Shown: in pieces, positions 1-7,577 of the stretch
Layout of the letters: each line of letters starts with the position of its first letter
How positions within the stretch are numbered: the first letter of the stretch is position 1
Source: JBJHBY01 sp050485745
GTDB lineage: Bacteria; Pseudomonadota; Gammaproteobacteria; Pseudomonadales; CAMLJR01
Assembly (NCBI GenBank): GCA_050485745.1
Contig: JBJHBY010000148.1
Coordinates: forward strand, 1-9,071
Length of the DNA: 9,071 nucleotides
Direction of reading: 5' to 3'
Program-made: the position numbers and the translations under genes
The notes under the pieces: generated by a model
What the model saw: only the letters and a program-made list of their open reading frames with translations
Told to the model about the DNA's origin: nothing
Database searches by the model: none

Positions 1-1
1 G

Positions 2-1720
2 CTGTGGCTGATGCCGGGGCTGCTCGACATCCACACCCACCTCGACCTCGAAGTGGAAGTGAATCCGGGCCTGCCGGAGGCGGTACGTCATGGCAGTACC
101 ACGGTGATCGTCGGCAACTGCAGCCTGGGCACGGCCTTCGGCGCGCAGCTGCGCAATGGCGACAACCCCATCCTTGATTGCTTCACGCGTGTCGAGAACA
201 TGCCCAAGCGGGTGCTGCAGAAGTGCATCGATCGCATCCACTGGAACAACACCGCCGACTATCTTGCGCACTTCGCCGACATTCCCCTGGGCCCGAACAT
301 CGCGCCGCTGCTGCCGCACTCGATGCTGCGTACCGAGGTCATGGGGGTGGAGGCCAGTATCAGTCGCGAACCCACGGCCGACGAGATGGCGCGCATGCAC
401 GCGCTGCTGGAAGCGGCGATGGAGCAGGGCTATATCGGCTTTTCCACCGACGGTATCGTGTTCCACTATCTCGCCAATGACCCGCACAAGGAAAAGCGCA
501 TTCCCACCCAGTTCGCCAGCAACCGCGAGCTGAAGTCCCTGCTCGACGTGGTGCGCCGCCACGACCGGGTGTGGCAGGTGACGCCGGATTCCCAGAGCCG
601 TGGCACCACCCTGCGCCGCTTTCTCTGGACCAGTGGTCGCCTCTACGGCAAGCCGCTCAAGGTCTCGGCACTGACGGCGATCGACTTCAAGCCGACCCCG
701 AAGATCTGGAAGTCCCTGCTCGGCCTGGCGCGTTTTCTCAACTCCCCGCTGATCCAGGGGCGCTTTCACTTCCAGACCCTGGCGACCAATTTCCGTATGT
801 GGTCCGACGGCGCGGTGGCGCCATTCTTCGAGGAGTTCGAATCGACCCGCGCCTGGATTGCCTGCGAGATCGAGGACGTCGAGGGGCGCATGCGCCTGGT
901 CAACGACCCCGCCTGGATCGCGCAATTTCACCGCGACTGGAAGCAGGCGGAGCCGCAGCCGAAAACACTGCTCAATCGCCTCGGCATCGGCCTGCCCACC
1001 ACCACCTTCGTGCTCGACCCGGATGAGATGTTCTTCGACGGCTGCCCGGTGGCGGCCTGGCAGGGCGAGAGTTTCCGCCAGGTGTTCGAGCGTCTGCAGC
1101 GCTACCGGTCGGGTGACCAGGCGATGCGCGAGAACGCGGTGCGGGATGACGACGAGCGCCACTTCTTCGAGCACTGCGGCCCGGTCGAGACGATGGCGGA
1201 TTTCTTCCTCGCCGGCCTGCGCGCCTTCGATCGTCGCTTTCGCTGGTGGATGGATACCGCCAACTGCCGGCCGGATGTGCTGCGGGAAATGCTGTTCAAT
1301 CCCCACACCCTGCCGGGTTTCAACGACAGCGGTGCCCATATCACCAATCTGGCATTTTACGACGGCAACCTGCTGACCCTGAAGATCGCTGCAGAAGAAT
1401 CGCTGGAGCGTGTGGCCGAAGCGGTGCATCGGCTGACCCGGGCACCCGCCGACTTTTTCGGCCTCGATGTCGGCCGCCTGGAGCCGGGCGCCCAGGCCGA
1501 CCTGGTGCTGATCGACCCGGCGGCGCTGTCGACCTACGACAGCGATGCCAACCGCCAGCTGGTCTACCACGAGCTGTTTGAGAACGACTGCCTGGTGAAC
1601 CGTTCCGACGGGGTGGTGCGCGAGGTCTATATCGCCGGGACGCGGGTCTGGGAGGAGGGCGAGCGCTTCACGCCCGCGCTGGGTCGCGAGACCCTGGGGC
1701 GGGCCCTGAGGGCGGTCTGA
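2..1720 (+). CDS. Amidohydrolase of the N-acyl-D-amino-acid deacylase (COG3653-like) type, 5' partial
   Basis: The reading frame is open from the left edge, and the first ATG (position 11) lies inside the conserved strand MPGLLDIHTHLD, so the real start is upstream; about 55-60 residues are probably missing. Counting from that ATG, the metal-binding HxH is H8/H10 and GNC places C37 exactly 27 residues after the second His, the same spacing as His69-Cys96 of D-aminoacylase. GFSTDG (143-148), NDSGAH (438-443, with the likely catalytic Asp at 439) and the C-terminal LTRAPADFFGLDVGRLEPGAQADLV-type segment (about 475-500) are typical of the family. Members hydrolyse N-acyl-D-amino acids or related amides; the substrate here cannot be told. 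By eye, the strand 5 and strand 6 positions that carry His in D-aminoacylase have none (VWQVTPDS near 187-194, KVSALTAID near 217-225). The rest of the protein is longer than classical D-aminoacylase (about 480 aa) because of a large insert between about 250 and 400. It ends exactly where the convergent SDR gene ends. The fold assignment is firm and the function is not. Confidence 0.85.
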   Translation: MWLMPGLLDIHTHLDLEVEVNPGLPEAVRHGSTTVIVGNCSLGTAFGAQLRNGDNPILDCFTRVENMPKRVLQKCIDRIHWNNTADYLAHFADIPLGPNIAPLLPHSMLRTEVMGVEASISREPTADEMARMHALLEAAMEQGYIGFSTDGIVFHYLANDPHKEKRIPTQFASNRELKSLLDVVRRHDRVWQVTPDSQSRGTTLRRFLWTSGRLYGKPLKVSALTAIDFKPTPKIWKSLLGLARFLNSPLIQGRFHFQTLATNFRMWSDGAVAPFFEEFESTRAWIACEIEDVEGRMRLVNDPAWIAQFHRDWKQAEPQPKTLLNRLGIGLPTTTFVLDPDEMFFDGCPVAAWQGESFRQVFERLQRYRSGDQAMRENAVRDDDERHFFEHCGPVETMADFFLAGLRAFDRRFRWWMDTANCRPDVLREMLFNPHTLPGFNDSGAHITNLAFYDGNLLTLKIAAEESLERVAEAVHRLTRAPADFFGLDVGRLEPGAQADLVLIDPAALSTYDSDANRQLVYHELFENDCLVNRSDGVVREVYIAGTRVWEEGERFTPALGRETLGRALRAV

Positions 1721-2497
1721 TCAGAGCAGCACTGCATGGTGGGCGCCGTCCACCGGCAGAACCACGCCGTTGATGTAGCTGCCGGCGTCGGAGGCCAGCA
1801 GCAGGGCCGGCCCGACGAGTTCCTCCAGTTGGCCAGTGCGACGCGCGGGAATGCGTTCGCGGATGTAGGTCTGGCCGTGTGCGCTGTCGAGCCAGAAGTC
1901 GTTGATCTCGGTGCGGAACCAGCCCGGCGCGATAGCGTTCACGCGAATCCCGTGGCGCATCAGGTCCAGGGCCATGGCGCGGGTCAGCTGGGCCAGCGCC
2001 CCCTTGGACGCGCAATAGGCGGACTGGCCGGCGTGCACGCCGAAGCTGAGAATCGATGCGACGTGAATCATGCAGCCGGGCTGGCCCGCGGCGATCAGGC
2101 GCTGGGCCGCCTCCCGCGATACCCGCCAGACACCCTTCAGATTGATGTCCAGCGTGCGTTCGAGGTCCGCCTCGCTGGCCTCGGGAAAGGTTTTCGGCTC
2201 GGCAATACCGGCGCTGTTGACGATGATGCCGGGGAGCCCCTGGCTGGCGCAGGCCCGGTCGAAGGCGGCGCTGATGCTGTCGGGTTCGCGCACATCGAGC
2301 TGCACGGCCGTGGCCTCGCCCCCGCCGGCGCGGATGTCGTCGACCAGTGATTCCAGTTGCGGCAGGCGGCGCGCACAGGCGACGACGCGTGCACCGGCCT
2401 CGGCGAAGCCCAGCGCCAGGGCGTGGCCAATACCGCTGGAAGCCCCGGTGATCAGGGCCACCCGCCCCTGCAGTGAAAAGCGTTGCAACGCCGCCAT
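1721..2497 (-). CDS. SDR family NAD(P)-dependent oxidoreductase
   Basis: A 258-aa classical short-chain dehydrogenase/reductase, the usual length for the family. Visible motifs are the cofactor-binding TGASSGIG (residues 17-24), NSAG (94-97, variant of NNAG), the catalytic Asn119 in DINLKG, Ser148, Tyr161 and Lys165 in YCASK with the classical Ser-Tyr spacing of 13, and the PGW after strand 6 (191-193). After strand 2 the sequence is ACARR with no acidic residue, which favours NADP(H) over NAD(H). The substrate is unknown; these enzymes oxidise alcohols or reduce ketones, including 3-oxoacyl thioesters. I chose ATG at 2497 over an in-frame GTG at 2509 because AGGAG (2513-2509) lies 11 nt upstream of the ATG but overlaps the GTG. 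The gene follows sthA by only 8 nt, so co-transcription and coupled translation are likely. Its stop codon directly abuts the stop of the convergent amidohydrolase gene. Confidence 0.93.
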   Translation of the reverse strand: MAALQRFSLQGRVALITGASSGIGHALALGFAEAGARVVACARRLPQLESLVDDIRAGGGEATAVQLDVREPDSISAAFDRACASQGLPGIIVNSAGIAEPKTFPEASEADLERTLDINLKGVWRVSREAAQRLIAAGQPGCMIHVASILSFGVHAGQSAYCASKGALAQLTRAMALDLMRHGIRVNAIAPGWFRTEINDFWLDSAHGQTYIRERIPARRTGQLEELVGPALLLASDAGSYINGVVLPVDGAHHAVLL

Positions 2498-2505
2498 CGC
2501 CGTAA

Positions 2506-3906
2506 TCACTCCTGCAGCCGGTTCAGGCCGTTCAGTGCTGCAATGCGGTAGGCCTCGGCCATCGTTGGATAGTTGAAGGTGGTATCGACGAAGTAGCGAA
2601 TGCTGTTGCCCTCGCCCTTCTGCTCCATGATGGCCTGGCCGATATGAATGATCTCGGTCGCTTCCGCGCCGAAGCAGTGCACGCCGAGGATCTGCAGGGT
2701 GTCGGGATGGAACAGGATCTTCAGCATGCCCACATCCTCGCCGCTGATCTGGCCGCGGGCGGTGTCCTTGAAGAAGGCGCGGCCCACTTCGTAGGGAATG
2801 CGCTGCTGCGTCAGCTCGCGCTCGCTTTTGCCCACGGAGCTGATTTCCGGCAGCGTGTAAATGCCGGTGGCGACGTCCTTGACCTGGTGAATCTGCGGCT
2901 TGCCCCGGGCCGAGGCCGAGGCTGCCCGGCCCTGGTTGTAGGCGGCGCTGGCCAGACTGGGCCAGCCCACCACATCGCCTGCGGCATAGATGTAGTCCAC
3001 CGATGTGCGGTAATGCCCGTCCACCGCCAGCCGGCCGCGCTCATCCGGCTCCAGGCCCAGCCGCTCGAGGCCCAGCCCCTGGGTGTTGCCGGTGCGCCCC
3101 TGGCACCAGAGAACGGCATCGCCGTGCAGGCGCTTGCCGGATTCCAGGTGCAGGGTGACGCCGCGCTCACTGGCCTCGACACGCTGGTAGGTTTCCCGGT
3201 GGCGCACCATCACGCCGCGGTCGCGCAGGTGGTAGGCGAGGGCATCGGAGATTTCGTCGTCGAGAAACTCCAGCAGGCGTTCACGGTCGTTGATCAGCTC
3301 GATCTTGATGCCGATGCCGGAAAAGATCGAGGCGTATTCACAGCCGATCACTCCGGCGCCGTAGATCAGCAGCTTGTCCGGGGTGTGTTGCATCGACAGG
3401 ATGCTGTCGCTGTCGTAGACGCGGGGGTGGTCGAAGTTCACATCCGCCGGGCGATAGGGGCGGGAACCGGTGGCGATGACGAAACGTGCCGCGCTGACCG
3501 ATGCGGTACTGCCGTCGGGGTGGTGGATGGTGACGTGGTGCGGGCCGCTGAACTCGGCGCGGCCCCGCAGCACCGGTACGTGGTTGCGCAGGTAGAACTT
3601 GTTGCGCATGCGCACCTGCTTGTCGACCACCTGACGGGACCAGCGCAGTAACTCGGGAAAACCGACACCCTGGTCGCGGCTGAGGTCGCGCAACAGGGGG
3701 TTGGCATTGAATCGGGTCAGGTCGCGAACCGCGGCGCGCAGGGCCTTCGAGGGAATCGTTCCCAGGTGCGTGCAGGCGCCACCCACCTGGGGGCGGTCGT
3801 CGATGACGGCGGTGCGCAGGTCGTGCTTGGCGGCGTTCATCGCCGCGCTCTCGCCGGCGGCGCCGGCGCCGATGACGATGACATCGTAGTCGTGTTCGGG
3901 GGGCAT
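2506..3906 (-). CDS. sthA: Soluble (Si-specific) pyridine nucleotide transhydrogenase SthA
   Basis: Encodes 466 aa, the normal SthA length. This cytosolic FAD enzyme transfers hydride between NADPH and NAD+, mainly re-oxidising excess NADPH. The FAD dinucleotide fold GAGAAG is at residues 13-18, followed by acidic D36. The segment GGACTHLGTIPSKALR (42-57) is diagnostic: the first redox cysteine (C45) of the disulfide reductase family is kept, but the second is replaced by Thr50, as in SthA and unlike lipoamide or glutathione reductases. ATGSRPYRP is at 145-153, the NAD-binding fold GAGVIGCE at 183-190, then AAGDVVGWP and the C-terminal dimerisation domain with TRGQISGEDVG and FNYPTMAEAYRIAA. 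The frame stays open further upstream, but ATG at 3906 gives MPPEHDYDVIVIG, which matches the family N-terminus. Its ribosome site is weak (TGAGA about 3 nt upstream). The leader carries the palindrome and hairpin listed separately. The SDR gene follows immediately downstream. Confidence 0.96.
   Translation of the reverse strand: MPPEHDYDVIVIGAGAAGESAAMNAAKHDLRTAVIDDRPQVGGACTHLGTIPSKALRAAVRDLTRFNANPLLRDLSRDQGVGFPELLRWSRQVVDKQVRMRNKFYLRNHVPVLRGRAEFSGPHHVTIHHPDGSTASVSAARFVIATGSRPYRPADVNFDHPRVYDSDSILSMQHTPDKLLIYGAGVIGCEYASIFSGIGIKIELINDRERLLEFLDDEISDALAYHLRDRGVMVRHRETYQRVEASERGVTLHLESGKRLHGDAVLWCQGRTGNTQGLGLERLGLEPDERGRLAVDGHYRTSVDYIYAAGDVVGWPSLASAAYNQGRAASASARGKPQIHQVKDVATGIYTLPEISSVGKSERELTQQRIPYEVGRAFFKDTARGQISGEDVGMLKILFHPDTLQILGVHCFGAEATEIIHIGQAIMEQKGEGNSIRYFVDTTFNYPTMAEAYRIAALNGLNRLQE
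2509..2513 (-). promoter_or_regulatory. Shine-Dalgarno AGGAG for the SDR gene
   Basis: AGGAG on the minus strand sits in the last codons of sthA and ends one base before completing the sthA TGA overlap. It lies 11 nt before the ATG at 2497. The only competing start, a GTG at 2509-2507, begins inside the AGGAG itself and so cannot use it; this decides the start of the SDR gene. Confidence 0.6.
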
Positions 3907-3934
3907 GGTCTCAGCCTGGCTGCTTGCGGGTGGC

Positions 3935-3956
3935 GGCCCGCAGCAACGCGCGGGCC
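3935..3956 (-). repeat. GC-rich hairpin in the sthA leader
   Basis: GGCCCGC (3935-3941) and GCGGGCC (3950-3956) are a perfect 7-bp inverted repeat around an 8-nt loop. It ends 28 nt before the sthA ATG and shares its outermost base with the long palindrome that follows. In sthA mRNA the two would form consecutive stem-loops. There is no U-run after it, so a classical terminator is unlikely. It could influence folding or stability of the leader, but this is inference from complementarity alone. Confidence 0.4.
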
Positions 3957-4018
3957 TTAAGGCACCTCTGATCAAATCGGCGCTGAGCCATGGCCGAATT
4001 GATCAGAGGTGCCTTAAG
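3956..4018. repeat. 63-bp near-perfect palindrome with TTAA at both ends; possible MITE or stem-loop
   Basis: Left arm 3956-3981 and right arm 3993-4018 are complementary over 26 positions with a single mismatch (A3976/A3998). The outer 20 bp are perfect, and the loop of 11 nt is 3982-3992. The arms read TTAAGGCACCTCTGATCAA and its reverse complement. TTAA flanks the GGCACC core on both sides, which would fit either a 4-bp TTAA target duplication of a miniature inverted-repeat element or simply the ends of the palindrome. There is no room for a transposase. It lies between the stop of the isomerase gene and the start of sthA, both on the minus strand, so it could also act as a processing or weak termination structure; it is not followed by a T-run in either direction. 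I could not assign it to a named IS family. Confidence 0.75.
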
Positions 4019-4076
4019 CAAGGTTAGCAACTGGCCAGCGCCAGACAAGTTTTGGTGAAGCCCGTGATTGCGTTGC

Positions 4077-4700
4077 TCAGGATTCCCGCCGAGGCTTTCC
4101 GGCCAGGGCCCAGTCCACCAGGGGCAGGCGATCGTTGCCGAAGTACATGTCGTCGCGGTCGATGAACATCGTCGGTGAGCCATAACCACCGCGGGCAATC
4201 AGTTCATCGGTGTTGGCCCGCAGCCGGTCCTTGTATTCCTGCTGGTTGATGCGTTCGAAGAAGCTGCTGACATCCATGCCCAGGCGTTCGACGATGGCGG
4301 CGAGCACGTCGTCCTGGGAGATATCCTGCAGATCGCCCCAATAGGTTTCGAACACAGCCTGCACGAAATCCTCCAGGCGGTTCGACTCGCGGGCCACCAG
4401 GCAGCCACGCATCGCCTTGACGCTGTTGACCGGGAACACCGGCGGCTGGCCGATGCGCAGGCCGTAGTAGTCGGCCCAGTCGGCGAGGTCTTTCTGGTAG
4501 TGGCGCATGCGCTGCGGGTTGTTGAACATCGACTCCCGGGCCTTGTAGAGGTCGGGGTTGACCTGGTTGAACACGCCACCGACCAGGATCGGTCGCCACT
4601 GGATGTCGACGCCATGGCGCTGCGCGATGGGGCGAATACCGGTAAACCCCAGGTAGGTCCACGGGGAAGAGCAGTCGAAGAAGAATTCCAGGGTGGTCAT
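4077..4700 (-). CDS. 2-hydroxychromene-2-carboxylate isomerase-like / DsbA family (GST-kappa fold) protein
   Basis: A 207-aa protein of the HCCA isomerase/GST-kappa group, a thioredoxin fold with a helical insert. It begins MTTLEFFFDCSSPWTYL, matching the family signature FxFDxxSPxxYL in which the Ser before Pro (Ser12 here) binds the glutathione thiol. Further family marks are RPILVGGVFNQVNP (about 36-49), KDLADWADYYGL, PPVFPVNSVKAMRG, and near the C-terminus GGYGSPTMFIDRDDMYFGNDRLPLVDWAL. The known member NahD isomerises 2-hydroxychromene-2-carboxylate in naphthalene degradation, but most homologues sit outside such pathways and have unknown substrates; no aromatic-degradation genes are seen here. 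The ATG at 4700 gives the family N-terminus and is preceded by GAGGCGAGA about 3 nt upstream. The open frame extends to 5048, but that part lies antisense to proA. The residues Cys10-Ser-Ser-Pro13 resemble a reduced CxxC site. Confidence 0.88.
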   Translation of the reverse strand: MTTLEFFFDCSSPWTYLGFTGIRPIAQRHGVDIQWRPILVGGVFNQVNPDLYKARESMFNNPQRMRHYQKDLADWADYYGLRIGQPPVFPVNSVKAMRGCLVARESNRLEDFVQAVFETYWGDLQDISQDDVLAAIVERLGMDVSSFFERINQQEYKDRLRANTDELIARGGYGSPTMFIDRDDMYFGNDRLPLVDWALAGKPRRES

Positions 4701-4775
4701 GGTCTCGCCTCGTGTCGCCGTCCGTGCCGGGCGCAGCCGCGCAGGGCCCGCCGTCAATCCAGGGTCGGGTTGGGG

Positions 4776-4781
4776 TATAAT
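4776..4781 (+). promoter_or_regulatory. Probable -10 box (TATAAT) for proA
   Basis: A perfect TATAAT occurs in otherwise GC-rich DNA in the 119-bp gap between the divergent isomerase and proA genes. Transcription would start near 4788, giving a leader of about 32 nt to the ATG at 4820. No good -35 hexamer is present at 16-18 nt spacing (GTCAAT or CGTCAA), and no TGn extension is seen, so an activator or weak basal promoter is possible. It would serve the proA-nadD-rsfS-rlmH-mrdA block. Confidence 0.5.
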
Positions 4782-4819
4782 CCCGGTGTTGGGCAATGGT
4801 AGCAAGAGATCGCGGTTCG

Positions 4820-6076
<1,257 letters not shown>

Positions 6077-6089
6077 CGGTCGCTTGCTG

Positions 6090-6764
6090 ATGCGCCGACG
6101 CGTCGCCCTGTTCGGGGGCACTTTCGATCCGGTGCACCATGGCCATCTGCGCTCCGCACTGGAGCTGCGCGAAACCCTGGCACTGGACACCCTGCATCTG
6201 TTGCCAGCGCGGCAGCCGGCCTTGCGGGAGCAACCCGGGGCCAGCGCCGTGCAGCGGTTGCACATGCTGCAGCTTGCCCTGCAGGGCGAGCCCGGCCTGC
6301 GGGCCAATGATTGCGAGCTCGGTCGCGATGGTGCCAGCTACACCGTCGACACCCTGCGCCGCTTTCGCGACGAGCTGGGAGCCGAAGCCTCGCTGATATT
6401 TGTCCTGGGCAGCGATGCCTTTGCCGCACTCGACCACTGGAAGGACTGGCGCGAGCTGCTGCACCTGGCGCATCTGCTGGTGCTGCAGCGCCCGGGCGCC
6501 GCACTCCCGGAAACGGGGGCGGTCGCCGACCTCCTGGCGACGCATCGCGCAGCGCCGGCGCAATTGTCCGAGGCCCCCGCCGGGGCGATCGTGCCGATGC
6601 AGTTCACCCCCCTGGCGATTGCCGCCAGTGATATCCGTACCCTCGTCGCCACGGGCCGGTCACCGCGCTTTTTGCTGCCGGACCCGGTGTGGGACTATAT
6701 TCGCCAACAGGGCCTGTACGGCTATGACGCCGGACGGTCTGCTGCCACTGAAGAGATGCGATGA
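6090..6764 (+). CDS. nadD: Nicotinate-nucleotide adenylyltransferase
   Basis: A 224-aa nucleotidyltransferase that adenylates nicotinate mononucleotide with ATP to give deamido-NAD, an essential step in NAD synthesis. The N-terminal ATP-binding loop GGTFDPVHHGHL (residues 9-20) has the two His of the HxGH signature, and the C-terminal counterpart of ISSTxIR reads IAASDIR (about 177-183), followed by LPDPVWDYIRQQGLY, typical of NadD ends. The middle segment FVLGSDAFAALDHWKDWRELL is also characteristic. A TTG at 6084 is in frame, but ATG 6090 is preferred as the stronger start codon and gives the expected N-terminus. No strong ribosome site is visible (GGTGACGG overlapping the proA stop), which suggests translational coupling to proA. 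It overlaps rsfS by the ATGA type. Confidence 0.97.
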   Translation: MRRRVALFGGTFDPVHHGHLRSALELRETLALDTLHLLPARQPALREQPGASAVQRLHMLQLALQGEPGLRANDCELGRDGASYTVDTLRRFRDELGAEASLIFVLGSDAFAALDHWKDWRELLHLAHLLVLQRPGAALPETGAVADLLATHRAAPAQLSEAPAGAIVPMQFTPLAIAASDIRTLVATGRSPRFLLPDPVWDYIRQQGLYGYDAGRSAATEEMR

Positions 6765-7105
6765 CGAACGAAGAGATCAAGGCCTCGGTGATCGAGGTCC
6801 TCGAGGACCTCAAGGCCAGGGATGTGGTTACCCTGGATGTGCGCGGCCTGACCAGCATGACCGACTTCATGGTCATTGCCACTGGCACCTCGAGCCGCCA
6901 TGTAAAATCCATGGCGAGCGAGCTGGAGGTCGCCCTCAAGGCCCGGGGCGAGCCGCCCATCGGGGTCGAGGGGCAGGATGAGGCCGAGTGGGTGCTGGTC
7001 GATTTCGGCGATGTGCTGGTGCATGTGATGCAGGCCGGGACGCGGGCGTTCTACGAGCTGGAAAAGCTCTGGTCGGCACCCGCGGCGGAATCTGGTGCGG
7101 ATTAG
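6761..7105 (+). CDS. rsfS: Ribosome silencing factor RsfS
   Basis: A 114-aa protein of the RsfS/YbeB/DUF143 family. It binds ribosomal protein uL14 on free large subunits and blocks joining with the small subunit, lowering translation in starvation. Family features seen are the N-terminal helix followed by DVVTLDVRGLTSMTDFMVIATGTSSRHVKSMA (about 21-52), then GVEGQDEAEWVLVDFGDVLVHVMQAGTRAFYELEKLW, which is close to the family consensus up to the end of the fold; the last 10 residues are a variable tail. Its ATG overlaps the nadD stop in ATGA, and its 3' end overlaps rlmH by 11 nt, so all three are likely translated in a coupled way. Confidence 0.97.
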   Translation: MTNEEIKASVIEVLEDLKARDVVTLDVRGLTSMTDFMVIATGTSSRHVKSMASELEVALKARGEPPIGVEGQDEAEWVLVDFGDVLVHVMQAGTRAFYELEKLWSAPAAESGAD

Positions 7106-7562
7106 CATCATCGCGGTGGGTACGCGCATGCCGGCGTGGGTGCAGCAGGGGGTGGCGGAGTACCAGCGGCGCATGCCGCCGGAGCTGGCCGTCGCCTGGC
7201 GTGAGATCCCGCTGGCGCAGCGCGGGCGCAACCCCGATCTGCGCCGCGCCGTCGCCCGCGAGGGCGAACAGATGCGCGCGGCGATTCCGCGGGGCGACCG
7301 GGTCATCGCCCTGGAAGTCGGGGGCCACTCCTGGAGCACCGAGGAGCTCGCCGGGCAGATGGCCGCCTGGCTGCAGGACGGATGCGGCCTCAGTCTGCTG
7401 GTGGGTGGGCCGGATGGCCTGGAGCCCGGACTCAGTCGCAGCGCCGCGCAGCGCTGGTCCCTGTCGCCATTGACCCTGCCTCATCCCCTGGTGCGAATTC
7501 TGCTGATGGAGCAACTTTATCGCGCCTGGACGATCCATAGTCATCATCCCTATCATCGCTGA
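7095..7562 (+). CDS. rlmH: 23S rRNA (pseudouridine1915-N3)-methyltransferase RlmH
   Basis: A 155-aa SPOUT-class methyltransferase, exactly the usual length, that methylates N3 of pseudouridine 1915 in helix 69 of 23S rRNA using SAM, late in 70S assembly. The N-terminus MRISIIAVGTRMPAWV is typical. LLVGGPDGL (about 113-121) is the glycine-rich SAM loop of the trefoil knot, and the C-terminal part RWSLSPLTLPHPLVRILLMEQLYRAW followed by HPYHR is near-invariant, including the terminal YHR needed for substrate binding. The start is GTG at 7095: the next ATG would remove the first beta strand. A weak GGCGGA lies 5-7 nt upstream. The gene starts inside the end of rsfS. Confidence 0.97.
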   Translation: MRISIIAVGTRMPAWVQQGVAEYQRRMPPELAVAWREIPLAQRGRNPDLRRAVAREGEQMRAAIPRGDRVIALEVGGHSWSTEELAGQMAAWLQDGCGLSLLVGGPDGLEPGLSRSAAQRWSLSPLTLPHPLVRILLMEQLYRAWTIHSHHPYHR

Positions 7563-7577
7563 GGTTGAACCGGCGCC

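Noticed and set aside
1718..1726. TGATCAGAG at the convergent junction also occurs in the palindrome arm (4000-4008)
   Set aside because: A 9-nt match between two sites is weak evidence, and one copy is made of two stop codons; treated as coincidence.
2644..3651. 335-codon plus-strand open frame opposite sthA
   Set aside because: sthA is unambiguous on the other strand; the product is low-complexity Ala/Val/Gly/His-rich with no recognisable domain.
4031..4044. CTGGC/GCCAG mini-hairpin downstream of the isomerase stop as terminator
   Set aside because: Only 5 bp with no T-run after it in the direction of transcription; short repeats of this kind are expected by chance in GC-rich DNA.
3911..4198. 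Small minus-strand frame crossing the palindrome
   Set aside because: It starts inside the isomerase gene in another frame and passes through the hairpin; no motif or ribosome site supports it, and it is not a transposase remnant that I can recognise.
4752..4757. TTGACG on the minus strand as a -35 box for the isomerase gene
   Set aside because: The sequence 17 nt further (4734-4729, GCGCCC) is nothing like a -10 box.
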